Source: Chloroflexota bacterium (lineage in GTDB: Bacteria > Chloroflexota > UBA11872). From it: 64,000 nucleotides of DNA. The DNA lies in contig JAPOXD010000010.1 of assembly GCA_026707285.1 (NCBI GenBank), forward strand, positions 103,724-167,723, written 5' to 3'. Below the pieces are notes generated by a model. It saw nothing but the letters and a program-made list of their open reading frames with translations. It was not told where the DNA came from and ran no database searches. The position numbers and the translations under genes were made by a program. Each line of letters starts with the position of its first letter. Within the stretch, counting starts at the first letter, position 1. Shown here piece by piece: positions 34,580-42,518 of the stretch.

Positions 34580-35062
34580 ATGAGACATCCCTCTTACGAC
34601 CCCGCCTGCGACGTGTGCCACGCCAACGCCGGGGAAGCCCCGAGCCCTGGCGGCGTCATATTCGCCAACGACTTGTGGTTCGTGCGCCACACGCCGCCCC
34701 CGGCGCCGCTGGCCGGCTGGATGATGCTCCATCCCCAGCGCCACGTGCAGGGCCCGGCGCACTTCACCGACGAGGAGACCGAGAACTTCGGCCCGGTGCT
34801 GCGACATCTCACGCGCACGCTCGAACAGGTGACCGGCGCGCTGCGGATCTACGTCGTCGCGTTCGGCGAGAGCGTGCCGCACATGCACGCCCACCTGGCG
34901 CCCCGCTATGCCCAGATGCCGAACGACGCGGTGGCCTGGAGTCTGAGCGACACCTTTCGCCAGGTTGCCGGGGGCGAGCTGCCGGGCGCGGACCAGGCCG
35001 AAGTGGATCGGATCATCTCGGACTACCGCGCGGCGTTGGAGGCCAATCCGCCGCCGCGATAG
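34580..35062 (+). CDS. HIT-family protein
   Basis: A 160-residue histidine-triad protein with C10-x-x-C13 near the N-terminus and the active-site triad H101-M-H103-A-H105 in V-P-H-M-H-A-H-L. HIT enzymes hydrolyse or transfer nucleotide conjugates. The triad lacks the usual hydrophobic residue order of HINT hydrolases, so it may belong to the galT-like or diadenosine branch. It lies 59 bases after the Rieske gene. A second, different HIT gene lies at about 38 kb. Confidence 0.85.
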   Translation: MRHPSYDPACDVCHANAGEAPSPGGVIFANDLWFVRHTPPPAPLAGWMMLHPQRHVQGPAHFTDEETENFGPVLRHLTRTLEQVTGALRIYVVAFGESVPHMHAHLAPRYAQMPNDAVAWSLSDTFRQVAGGELPGADQAEVDRIISDYRAALEANPPPR

Positions 35063-35165
35063 ACACATCGTGGAAAGTGGCGGCGTGGGGTTGACATAAA
35101 CGTCATTTGCCGAGTCCGGTGTCCGAATTCGTAGTTCCCGCGCAAGGTGACTCCTGCGTAAAGAT

Positions 35166-35193
35166 GTAGGGGCGACGCATGCGTCGCCCCTAC
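35166..35193. repeat. 28-bp perfect palindrome, GTAGGGGCGACGC-AT-GCGTCGCCCCTAC
   Basis: Both 13-base arms match perfectly around an AT centre. A 20-bp core copy lies at 32879-32898, and a variant sharing the GTAGGGGCG end lies at 6448-6468. It is intergenic, like the other copies. Confidence 0.85.
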
Positions 35194-35218
35194 GCCTGGG
35201 CGAGTAGATTCGGCGGGC

Positions 35219-35248
35219 CTGGATTCCGGCCCCGTATCGAGTACGGGG
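35219..35248. repeat. Composite repeat: CTGGATTCCGG plus CCCCGTA/TACGGGG hairpin
   Basis: CTGGATTCCGG at 35219-35229 matches, inverted, the outer half of the repeat at 23396-23415. It is directly followed by a 7-bp stem (CCCCGTA, loop TCGAG, TACGGGG). Confidence 0.55.
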
Positions 35249-35292
35249 CAGCCTATTCGCCGGAGTGGCGGAGGGCGTTCGCGAATGCCCTC

Positions 35293-35309
35293 CGAAAGCG
35301 GGAATCCAC
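35293..35309. repeat. Half copy of the ATTCCCGC hairpin repeat
   Basis: Read on the minus strand it is GTGGATTCCCGCTTTCG, identical to the left arm and loop of the copy at 6511-6526, then it diverges where the second arm should begin. It is a truncated element. Confidence 0.55.
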
Positions 35310-35363
35310 GCTCGGCTTTCCAGCCGCCGGTCGGGACGCCGTGCTTCGCCAGCATCGGGCCGC

Positions 35364-36356
35364 TTAGAACCACGACGCCGCAACGAACCTCCGGGCGGTC
35401 GCCACACCTCTTGCCGGAATGCCGGATTGCCGCAGCGCCGCGTCCAGTTGCATGGTCAGCGCCGCTTCGGACCCATCGAGCGCCGCGTGGAACTCCGCCA
35501 GCGGGTCCACTTCCTGTTCTCGCGCCAGCGCGAGCGTGACCAGTGTGCGTCCGCCGTAGATGCCCAGGGCGGCACGCGCATGGGGCACCAGGCGATCCAG
35601 CTCCTGCGGCGCCCCGGCGATGAGCACCCCGTCCCGCGGCGGCTGGCCCTCCGGCAGCACCATCAGGGGATTCGCGGACGCATCGTGTAGGGAAGCAGGA
35701 TTCAGGCGGGCCACCATGCGTTCGACCGAGGAGCGCCCCGCGCCGCCGACGTCGCCGATCACCGCCAGCCCATCGCCCGCGCCGGGAATCAGCCAAAAGC
35801 GCGACTCCTCCGAGCCGTAGCGTGACTCCGCAGCAGCCCGGCGAAAGGGAGGGCGCGCGGCCCTGATGTCGTCCACGATCGCGACGACCTCCCGCCGCAC
35901 GTGCTCGAAGTCCGCGGCAGGCAGCGCCGCGCGAGCGTGCACCAGCTCCGAAATGACCGCGATGTGATAGGCGCCGTCGGGATACGCCTCGACGTCCACG
36001 ACCAGGTCGCGCCAGGTCACGACATCGCCGCTTACCTCCACCGGTCGGATCACGTTCACGTACCAGTGCAGGCCCGGCGTCGGAAGCTCCATCACCTGGC
36101 GCCACGCGCCGTGCCGGTAGCGGTCCAGGCTGTCGTCCCGGCCGGACCACGAGGAACCGTCGGCCATGCGGAACGTCGTGCCGGCGGGAACCGAAATGCT
36201 GAATCCCTCCGCCGTCACCTCGCGGACTTGCGCCCGGCACTCCCACTTGGGCGTGTCGCCGCGCCATGGCAGCTTGCGCACGGTGACCTGCTGCCCCGGA
36301 CGCAGCGCGGCCTGAGCGTTGTACTTACCGATGCGACCCACTTTCCCGAAACACAT
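35364..36356 (-). CDS. DUF402-domain protein with uncharacterised C-terminal domain
   Basis: A 330-residue protein. The middle part (G-L-H-W-Y-V-N-V-I-R-P-V-E and R-D-L-V-V-D-V-E-A-Y-P-D-G) matches the DUF402/FomD-like fold, whose members act on nucleotides or phosphorylated compounds and may bind metal via D-x-D/E residues. The last 150 residues, from about S-R-F-W-L-I-P-G-A-G-D-G-L, form an extra domain I do not recognise. ATG 36356 is the start on the available frame. It borders an AT-rich region on its 5' side. Confidence 0.65.
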   Translation of the reverse strand: MCFGKVGRIGKYNAQAALRPGQQVTVRKLPWRGDTPKWECRAQVREVTAEGFSISVPAGTTFRMADGSSWSGRDDSLDRYRHGAWRQVMELPTPGLHWYVNVIRPVEVSGDVVTWRDLVVDVEAYPDGAYHIAVISELVHARAALPAADFEHVRREVVAIVDDIRAARPPFRRAAAESRYGSEESRFWLIPGAGDGLAVIGDVGGAGRSSVERMVARLNPASLHDASANPLMVLPEGQPPRDGVLIAGAPQELDRLVPHARAALGIYGGRTLVTLALAREQEVDPLAEFHAALDGSEAALTMQLDAALRQSGIPARGVATARRFVAASWF

Positions 36357-36660
36357 TGCAACTATCCCTTCAAGTGAGTTTTACGGAGCAAGCAAGTTCA
36401 ACAGGGACGCAGTTACGGCCCGCATGCCCGAAGACAACGGTCAGCGTAGAGACCCTCCGTGGCTCCCGTCGAATAAGCAGCATGGATTCTCAATCGCGAT
36501 AAGCCGGAGCAGCAATGTCGCGGCATTTGTTCTAACGAACAACTAACAAGTGTCGAGCACACATCGCTCCATCTAGAACGGCATCCCTCCTCGATGAGTC
36601 GCCTCCCATTCGAATACCCGTGATACTCCTCGACGCGAATAGGAAGTGTGCCGTAGACCT
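36357..36660. other. AT-richer gap without recognisable gene
   Basis: About 300 bases between two minus-strand genes. Short frames exist on both strands but none shows codon bias, a ribosome-binding site or a family pattern. A 6-bp hairpin TTGTTC-TAAC-GAACAA lies at 36527-36542. The composition change starts here and continues through the next gene. Confidence 0.4.
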
Positions 36661-37815
36661 CTATTCGCAATCAGATTTCGGAAACAACGCGCGCGCAGAG
36701 ACGATCGCACTTTGAAACTGCATTATATCGACCCATGCTTTAGAATCCATGTGCGATATCCAGTCGGGCTCGTGAACTCGCGACTCGTCAATGACATAGG
36801 TATAATGCATGCTTTCGACTCCATGATCACTTATCAGCCATTGCGGTCGCACTACACCCGGTTGATATCGCTCAATGACAACACCAGGCCGGTCCAATAT
36901 TTTCAGGTGGTCTACGGGCCATATGATCTCAATAACTGGTCCAACGATCTCACTGCCCACATTGCCGTGCGAACGACATGCGTGAGCAAACCTTAGCGAA
37001 TACACCAACTTTCGCATAATCAACGAAGGGTCGAACTGCCGATCACCGAAATACATACCCAATCGTTGTAGTTCAAACGCAACGCTGGCGAACGCACGAT
37101 CCGGCGCATCGCTTGAGCACCAATCAACGCGTGCAAATACTTCGCCAGAGAGAGATTCGATTGTCAGCGAAACCAATTCGGGATCAACACTATCCTGAGA
37201 ATCTAAAGCACCATTCAACGCGGGATTCTTGTCGATATCAAATCTAAGTCGCTTCCAGTCGTCTTCGAGATCAATACGTATGCCACGTATACTAATCTCA
37301 TTTCGCTCACGAGCTCGGCGTAGTACGTAGAATATGTCATCGAAAGCGATATTCGAAAGGAGTGAGTCAAGCCTTGATATAAAGGCGCGCCTATCAGCGT
37401 TTAGGTTGTCTTGAGTCTGCGTGCGGAGCTCATCCAAGGAAACCCGCAGTGCCTCCGCACTATCTTCTATATTCTCAACTCGTCTTGACACTGCATTCAT
37501 GGATTCTGCGTGGCGCGCCTCAGAAGCCTCGATCCGATTCGTCAATACTCGGTGTTCGACAAAGAAAAGCATGGCAAAGAGGGCTAATCCTGCGCCAAGC
37601 TCGATTAGAATAGATGATAGGGGCGAGTCTGCTCTATATATCCAAGAAACAATTAGGAGTACAGCTGCGATTGCGAGTAGCAATAGAAAAACTAACCGAT
37701 GGTTGCGCAAGGCCGGTAGAAGTCTCAAGGCGAAACGCTTCACGGCCAGCCTGGGCTCGTGTCGGACCTGCAGTGATTCACTAGTTTCCAGTGTGCCACA
37801 GGACCTGTTTGACAT
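36661..37815 (-). CDS. Membrane-anchored coiled-coil protein of unknown function
   Basis: A protein of about 384 residues that I do not recognise. Two hydrophobic segments lie near the N-terminus (around 45-65 and 75-95). A charged stretch with heptad-like spacing (V-S-R-R-V-E-N-I-E-D-S-A-E-A-L-R and neighbours) that should form a coiled coil follows, then a C-terminal domain of about 230 residues rich in D, W and aromatic residues. ATG 37815 is preferred; the frame upstream overlaps the HIT gene on the other strand. G+C is far below that of its neighbours (23 of 60 in one line counted) and codon use differs, so the gene is almost certainly acquired. Membrane plus coiled-coil layout occurs in some defence proteins, but no effector domain is identified. 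Confidence 0.65.
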   Translation of the reverse strand: MSNRSCGTLETSESLQVRHEPRLAVKRFALRLLPALRNHRLVFLLLLAIAAVLLIVSWIYRADSPLSSILIELGAGLALFAMLFFVEHRVLTNRIEASEARHAESMNAVSRRVENIEDSAEALRVSLDELRTQTQDNLNADRRAFISRLDSLLSNIAFDDIFYVLRRARERNEISIRGIRIDLEDDWKRLRFDIDKNPALNGALDSQDSVDPELVSLTIESLSGEVFARVDWCSSDAPDRAFASVAFELQRLGMYFGDRQFDPSLIMRKLVYSLRFAHACRSHGNVGSEIVGPVIEIIWPVDHLKILDRPGVVIERYQPGVVRPQWLISDHGVESMHYTYVIDESRVHEPDWISHMDSKAWVDIMQFQSAIVSARALFPKSDCE

Positions 37816-37863
37816 CCGGCCGTCAATTCTCGATCCCGCGACGCGTTTGGACCATACTGACGC

Positions 37864-38349
37864 ATGGGCATTGATTGGTCCTACGCTCCGCCGGGCTACG
37901 ACTGCCCCTTCTGCCGCATCGCACGCGGGGTGTTTGGCGGTGCGGTGCGCGGCGGCGCGGAGGCCGACGTGCTGCGGACGCCGGACGTGACGGCGTTTGT
38001 CGGCTCCCACTGGTGGCCGCGCAACGAGGGATCGGTGATCGTGATCCCCAACACGCACTACGAGTCGATCTTCGACCTGCCCGCCGAGGCCGCCGCGCAG
38101 ATTCACGCGGCGGCGCAGCGCGTCGCCGTGGCCATGACCAGCGTCTATCGCTGCGAGGGCGTCTCCACGCGACAGCACAACGGTCCCGCGGGCGGCCAGG
38201 ACGTCTGGCACTACCACCTCCACGTGTTGCCGCGGTGGCCCAACGACCGCCTCTACGAGCGCACGGCGGAACGCTTCCGGGCGCCGCCGGACGAACGGGC
38301 GCGCCGGGCCGCCATGCTGCGGGCCGCGCTCGACTCCGACCGCGGCTGA
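37864..38349 (+). CDS. HIT-family protein
   Basis: A 161-residue histidine-triad hydrolase with C14-P-F-C17-R-I at the N-terminus and the triad H116-Y-H118-L-H120-V-L-P in Q-D-V-W-H-Y-H-L-H. N-G-P-A-G-G-Q-D-V-W fits the normal N-G-x-x-A-G-Q-x-V-x-H-x-H HINT pattern, so this one is a more typical HIT hydrolase than the copy at about 34.6 kb. It returns to high GC and diverges from the AT-rich membrane gene. Confidence 0.88.
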   Translation: MGIDWSYAPPGYDCPFCRIARGVFGGAVRGGAEADVLRTPDVTAFVGSHWWPRNEGSVIVIPNTHYESIFDLPAEAAAQIHAAAQRVAVAMTSVYRCEGVSTRQHNGPAGGQDVWHYHLHVLPRWPNDRLYERTAERFRAPPDERARRAAMLRAALDSDRG

Positions 38350-38389
38350 GCGCTGAGGCCAGGGTGGGCCGTATTCGATTTCGGTTACC

Positions 38390-38406
38390 GAAAGCGGCCC
38401 GCTTTC
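38390..38406. repeat. Short hairpin GAAAGCGG-C-CCGCTTTC
   Basis: An 8-bp perfect inverted repeat with one central base, in the 113-base gap between the HIT and SRPBCC genes. It has no T-tract. CTTTCCC-R-AAACA, directly following, also occurs near 36340-36354. Confidence 0.45.
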
Positions 38407-38462
38407 CCAAACACTGAATGCTCTGCGCCACAATGGCAGGCAACGGCACCCGAGAGACACCC

Positions 38463-38903
38463 ATGCAAGAAATCGCCCGCATCCAGATCGACGCCTCGCC
38501 CGACGACGTGTTTGCGCTGCTGGCCGACACCGACCGCCGCGGCGAGTGGCAGGAGGGCGTCGAGACCTTCGACTACGCGTCCGAGTTCGACCCCGGCAAC
38601 GCCGTGGGCGCGACGTTCACGCAGCGCATCCGCGAAGGTTGGCGCGTCACCGAGTACCAGGGCGAGATCACGACCTACGATCCGGGCGCGTGCTGGGGCT
38701 CGCGCACGACCGGCGGCTCCTACTCGATGGTCGTGGAGTACCGGCTCGCGCCGGTGGGCGGCGGCACGACGGTGACCACCGTCGTGGACGTGGGGTCGGA
38801 CTCGTGGTTCGTGCGCGTGATGGGGTTCCTCTTCGGCTGGCTCACGCGCTCGCTGGGCCGCAAGCACCTGCGCGCGCTCAAGGAGCTGGTCGAAGCGTCC
38901 TAA
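38463..38903 (+). CDS. SRPBCC-family protein
   Basis: A 146-residue START-like fold protein. It begins I-A-R-I-Q-I-D-A-S-P-D-D-V-F-A-L-L-A-D, with a central Y-x-G-E-I-T-T-Y and a C-terminal amphipathic helix (L-G-R-K-H-L-R-A-L-K-E-L). It is a probable carrier or enzyme for a hydrophobic compound, not closely similar to the SRPBCC protein at about 25.5 kb. ATG 38463 follows GAGAGA. Confidence 0.8.
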   Translation: MQEIARIQIDASPDDVFALLADTDRRGEWQEGVETFDYASEFDPGNAVGATFTQRIREGWRVTEYQGEITTYDPGACWGSRTTGGSYSMVVEYRLAPVGGGTTVTTVVDVGSDSWFVRVMGFLFGWLTRSLGRKHLRALKELVEAS

Positions 38904-38913
38904 GTCGCCCGAG

Positions 38914-39693
38914 ATGCCGCGCATTCGCTTGATCCACTGGAACGTCGACGAGGCCGCGGAGCGGGCGGCGCGGCTGGCGAATGACGAAATCTTGGTCGAT
39001 CACGCGCCGCTGGACCCGGCCGGACTGCGGGGACTGCGCGCCAAGCCGCCGGCTGCCGTCGTGATCGATCTGGGCCGCCTGCCGTCACACGGGCGCGACC
39101 TGGGCGCGGTGCTGCGGCAGACGAAGGCCACGCGATTCGTCCCGCTGGTGTTCGTGGACGGGGATCCGGCTAAGGTCGCCCGGGTGCGCGAGCTGCTGCC
39201 CGACGCCGTCTACGCCGATTGGACGAGAGTTCACGAGGCGCTGGCGCACGCCATGGCACACCCGCCGACGGAGCCGGTAGTCCCCGCCTCGAGCATGGCC
39301 GGATACTCAGGCACACCGCTGCCGCGCAAGCTCGGCATCAAGCCCGGCTACGCGGTGGCGCTGGTGGGCGCGCCCGACGACTTCGACCGCACCCTGGGCG
39401 AGTTGCCGCCCGACGTGACCCTGCGCCGCCGCGCGCAGGGCCTCTGCGACCTCATCGTCTGGTTCGTCGGCTCGCGCCGTGATCTCGAGCGGCGCGTGGC
39501 GCGCTACGGCGCCAGGGTGGGCACGGGCGGGCTGTGGATCTGCTGGCCCAAGAAGGCTTCCGACGTGGTGTCCGATCTATCCGAGCGCGTCGTGCGCGAA
39601 ACCGGGCTGGCGCATGGTCTGGTGGACTACAAGATCGCGTCCATCGACCAAACCTGGTCGGGCCTGCGCTTCACCCGCCGCAAGCCCCGCTGA
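38914..39693 (+). CDS. DUF3052-domain protein with receiver-like N-terminal domain
   Basis: A 259-residue protein. Residues from about 128 (A-G-Y-S-G-T-P-L-P-R-K-L-G-I-K-P-G) onward are a DUF3052 domain, conserved but uncharacterised and common in Actinobacteria. Residues 1-115 look like a response-regulator-type alpha/beta domain (V-V-I-D-L-G-R-L-P-S, P-L-V-F-V-D-G) without a clear phosphorylation-site set. It starts 10 bases after the SRPBCC gene and is probably co-transcribed with it. Function unknown. Confidence 0.72.
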   Translation: MPRIRLIHWNVDEAAERAARLANDEILVDHAPLDPAGLRGLRAKPPAAVVIDLGRLPSHGRDLGAVLRQTKATRFVPLVFVDGDPAKVARVRELLPDAVYADWTRVHEALAHAMAHPPTEPVVPASSMAGYSGTPLPRKLGIKPGYAVALVGAPDDFDRTLGELPPDVTLRRRAQGLCDLIVWFVGSRRDLERRVARYGARVGTGGLWICWPKKASDVVSDLSERVVRETGLAHGLVDYKIASIDQTWSGLRFTRRKPR

Positions 39694-39704
39694 CGCCGCT
39701 GCGG

Positions 39705-40859
39705 CTATGCGGGCCGCGGCCAGGGATGCTCGGCGATCGCCGCCTCGTCGAGGTCCGTGCCCCAGCCCGGCGCGGTGGGAATGCGCATGTGACCGTCGGC
39801 GATCTCGGGCAACGCGGTGACGATGTCGTCACGCCAGGGCGCCGAGTCCACGTCGATTTCCATCATGGCGAGATTCGTCACGCAGGCGCTCCACTGCGCC
39901 GCGATGAAGGTCGCCAGGTGGCTGTAGTAGTTGTGCGGGGCGACGTTGATCTCGTAGGTGGCGGCGAGCGTAGCGATCTCCACCGATTGAGCCATGCCGT
40001 TCCACGGCACGTCGATCACCGCCACGTCCACGGCGTGTCCCTCCAGGAACGGCAGGAAGTCGCGCACGGTGTTGAGGCTTTCGAGCGAGGCCAGCGGCAT
40101 GGGCGCGGCGTCGCGGATGTCGCGCAGCGCGGTCGGGTCGTACATGTCGATCTCAATCCAGCGCAGGTCGAACGGCTCCAGCGCCCGGACGAGCTTGATG
40201 CAGGCCTCCGGGCGGAAGCGGAAGTTCAGATCGAGGCAGATGTCGACGCGCGGCCCCACGGCCTCGCGCAGCGTACCGATGAGGCGCACCGCCGTGTCGA
40301 GCGTGTCGTGGTCGAGGTTGGCGTCCCCCCGCGTCCAGAAGCTCGCCGGTTCACCCGGCGTGAAGACGTTGGTCTTGAGCGCGGTATAGCCGCGGCGCAC
40401 GGCCTCGCGGCCCAGCTCGGCGACGTCGTCCCAGGTCCGCAGCGCCGGGGTGCCGAGAATCTCCGGGCTGCGCGCGCGGTAGCTGCCGAAGTGCGACCAG
40501 TAGAGCCGCACCCGATCGCGTGTGGGACCGCCCAGCAGCCGGTGCACCGGCACGCCGAGCGCCTTGCCCTGGATGTCCCACAGCGCCAGCTCGATACCGG
40601 CGATGCTCTTGGTCAGCAGCCCGCCCAGGTTCTGCTGCGTGTGACGGCTGAGGTCGCGCACGATCGCGCGAATGGCGCCCGGATCGCGCCCGACCACCAG
40701 CGGGGCCAGGTCGCGGATGCCGCCGGCCAGCGCGTGCGCCCCGCGCCAGTCGGTGCACTCGCCGTATCCGGTGATGCCCGAGTCGGTGGTGACCTTGACG
40801 AAGGTCCAGGCCGTCCAGCCCGCGTCGCATTGCAGCGGCTCGACCGACGTGACCCTCAT
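39705..40859 (-). CDS. Enolase-superfamily dehydratase/racemase (mandelate racemase-like)
   Basis: A 384-residue protein of the mandelate-racemase/muconate-lactonizing group. The three metal ligands are D210 (I-C-L-D-L-N-F-R), E236 (R-W-I-E-I-D-M) and E260 (A-S-L-E-S-L-N). The second-strand base is K162 (A-L-K-T-N) and H309 is in A-P-H-N. This set resembles galactonate/gluconate-type acid-sugar dehydratases; the exact sugar is unknown. It follows radC on the minus strand at 43 bases, but by function it belongs with the sugar-catabolism genes, not the aro operon. Confidence 0.88.
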   Translation of the reverse strand: MRVTSVEPLQCDAGWTAWTFVKVTTDSGITGYGECTDWRGAHALAGGIRDLAPLVVGRDPGAIRAIVRDLSRHTQQNLGGLLTKSIAGIELALWDIQGKALGVPVHRLLGGPTRDRVRLYWSHFGSYRARSPEILGTPALRTWDDVAELGREAVRRGYTALKTNVFTPGEPASFWTRGDANLDHDTLDTAVRLIGTLREAVGPRVDICLDLNFRFRPEACIKLVRALEPFDLRWIEIDMYDPTALRDIRDAAPMPLASLESLNTVRDFLPFLEGHAVDVAVIDVPWNGMAQSVEIATLAATYEINVAPHNYYSHLATFIAAQWSACVTNLAMMEIDVDSAPWRDDIVTALPEIADGHMRIPTAPGWGTDLDEAAIAEHPWPRPA

Positions 40860-40902
40860 CGGGGTGACGGACGGCGATGGGCGGCAAGCGGTCGTGGCAC
40901 GG

Positions 40903-41634
40903 CTACCACTCGATTCCGTGCTCGCGCAGGCTCACGAAGTTGGGCGGCTTAGTCGGACCGCGGGCAATCACCAGGTGGTCGAGCACCTCGACGCCGAGGA
41001 GCTTCCCGGCCTCGGCGGCCGTGCGCGTGAGCTTGGCGTCGTCGTCGGAGGGTGAGGGATCGCCCGACGGATGGTTATGGGCCAGGATCACCGCCGGGCA
41101 TTCCCGCCGCACGGCGTCGCGAAAGACGTCCGCCATGCTTGCGCCCACGGTGTTGACCCGGCCTTCGGCAATCTTTGACAGGTCGATCACGCGATGTCGG
41201 CCATCGAGCAGCACCACTTGAAACGTCTCGCGTGGCAAGGCCGCCATGCGCGGCGCCAGGAATTCCGCGGCATCGGCCGGGCTGCGAATTTCGGGACGCG
41301 AATCCACCGGCTCGATCTGCAGGCGGCGCCCGAGTTCCAGCGCCGCCTTGATCTGCACCGCCTTGGCGCGGCCCACGCCGTGGTGGGCGCAGAGGTCGTC
41401 CACACTGGCGTTTTCGAGCGCGGACAGGCCGCCCATGGCGGCCAGCAGCGACTGCGCCAGTTCGACGGCGCTGCCGCGGTCGGATCCGACGCGCAGGATG
41501 ATCGCTAGCAGCTCGGCCTCGCTCAGCGCCTGCGCGCCGTCTTCGGCGAGCCGCTCCCGCGGACGGCTCGAGGCCGCCATGTCGCGAATGCGAACGCTAT
41601 AGCCCGGTCGCTGGTCGTCGGGCGCGGCGGCCAT
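40903..41634 (-). CDS. radC: RadC-family JAMM-domain protein
   Basis: A 243-residue protein. A helix-hairpin-helix part (A-H-H-G-V-G-R-A-K-A) is followed by the JAB1/MPN metal motif H186-N-H188-P-S-G-D-P-S-P-S-D-D-D199, the RadC signature. RadC was named for DNA repair, but its molecular role is not settled. ATG 41634 is taken; upstream sequence in the same frame is a shadow of the carbonic-anhydrase gene. It starts 9 bases after that gene and so is the last gene of the aro operon. Confidence 0.93.
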   Translation of the reverse strand: MAAAPDDQRPGYSVRIRDMAASSRPRERLAEDGAQALSEAELLAIILRVGSDRGSAVELAQSLLAAMGGLSALENASVDDLCAHHGVGRAKAVQIKAALELGRRLQIEPVDSRPEIRSPADAAEFLAPRMAALPRETFQVVLLDGRHRVIDLSKIAEGRVNTVGASMADVFRDAVRRECPAVILAHNHPSGDPSPSDDDAKLTRTAAEAGKLLGVEVLDHLVIARGPTKPPNFVSLREHGIEW

Positions 41635-41642
41635 CGGGCGAA

Positions 41643-42467
41643 TCAGCCCGCTGCGGTGTTGTGGCCGGCGTCGCGCTCGTCGGCCGCCAGCGCGCGGTAT
41701 TCGGCCGCTCGCTCCACGATCAGGTGTTGGATTTCCTGCGCGGTGACGTCGCGCATCGGCCGTGCCGGCACGCCGACCAGCAGCGACGATTCGGGGAACT
41801 CCTTGTTCTCCGGCACCAGTGCGGCCGCGCCGACGATGGAGTGACGGCGCACGTGCGCCCCGCTGAGCACGGTGGACTGGATGCCGATGAGGCACTCGTC
41901 CTCGATGATGCAGGCGTGCAGCACGGCCATGTGTCCCACCGTGACGTCGGCCCCGATGCGCAGTGGGACGCCCGGGTCCACGTGCAGCACGCAGCCATCC
42001 TGGATGTTCGTGCCCGCGCCGATGATCACCGGCGCAATGTCGGCGCGGATCACCGTGTTGAACCACACGCTGGCGCCGTCGCCGAGGCGCACGTCGCCTA
42101 TGAGCTTTGCCCCGGGCGCCACGAAGGCGCCGCGGCCGATGGTGGGCGCCTTCCCGTTGATCGCCAACAGACTCGGCTCGGACTCCGCCGCGGGCGACGG
42201 GCCCATGTCCCGCAGCAGGACTTCTTCCTGCAACGCGCGCAGGTAGGCATCGTCAAGGGTTTCGCGGGGCCGCAGGATCAGATACAGCACCGCGCCAATG
42301 GGTCCCAGCAGCAACACCATCAAGGTGGCGAACATGCGGACGTAGAGGTCCTGGGTGCGCCGCCCGATGTCGTAGTGCGCCCAGATGGCGCCGGCCACCC
42401 ACGCCGCCGCCGCGAAGGCGGCCGCCAGCGCCAGCGCCACGGTGATTCCGCGGCCAAGCGGCTCCAC
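41643..42467 (-). CDS. Gamma-carbonic-anhydrase-like hexapeptide protein with N-terminal two-TM domain
   Basis: A 274-residue fusion. Residues 8-30 and 45-66 are hydrophobic and resemble the two-helix anchor of phospholipase D-type (PLDc_N) proteins. Residues from about 100 to 250 form a left-handed beta-helix trimer domain with the three zinc His H162, H179 and H184 (L-H-V-D-P-G, G-H-M-A-V-L-H). The domain is the YrdA/PaaY/CamH type. A membrane-tethered gamma-CA is unusual; it could hydrate CO2 at the membrane. GTG 42467 is taken as start. It is inside the aro operon, between aroB and radC. Confidence 0.83.
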   Translation of the reverse strand: MEPLGRGITVALALAAAFAAAAWVAGAIWAHYDIGRRTQDLYVRMFATLMVLLLGPIGAVLYLILRPRETLDDAYLRALQEEVLLRDMGPSPAAESEPSLLAINGKAPTIGRGAFVAPGAKLIGDVRLGDGASVWFNTVIRADIAPVIIGAGTNIQDGCVLHVDPGVPLRIGADVTVGHMAVLHACIIEDECLIGIQSTVLSGAHVRRHSIVGAAALVPENKEFPESSLLVGVPARPMRDVTAQEIQHLIVERAAEYRALAADERDAGHNTAAG

Positions 42468-42518
42468 GCTAGGTTGTCCCGGGCCGGAGAGGCATGCCCG
42501 ATTGTAGAGGCGGCGGGC

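Larger units (their letters stand above)
35063..35363. other. Intergenic region made largely of palindromic repeats
   Basis: About 300 bases between the convergent HIT and DUF402 genes. No gene is recognisable. At least three hairpin elements of different families lie in a row (35166-35193, 35219-35248, 35293-35309), so this looks like a hot spot for small repeat insertion. Confidence 0.6.

Noticed and set aside
36527..36542. TTGTTC-TAAC-GAACAA as a LexA box
   Set aside because: Gram-positive and mycobacterial SOS boxes have GAAC-N4-GTTC; this has the opposite order.
36413..36996. Small frames on both strands in and beside the AT-rich gap
   Set aside because: No ribosome-binding site, codon bias or recognisable motif; the plus-strand one is antisense to the membrane-coiled-coil gene.
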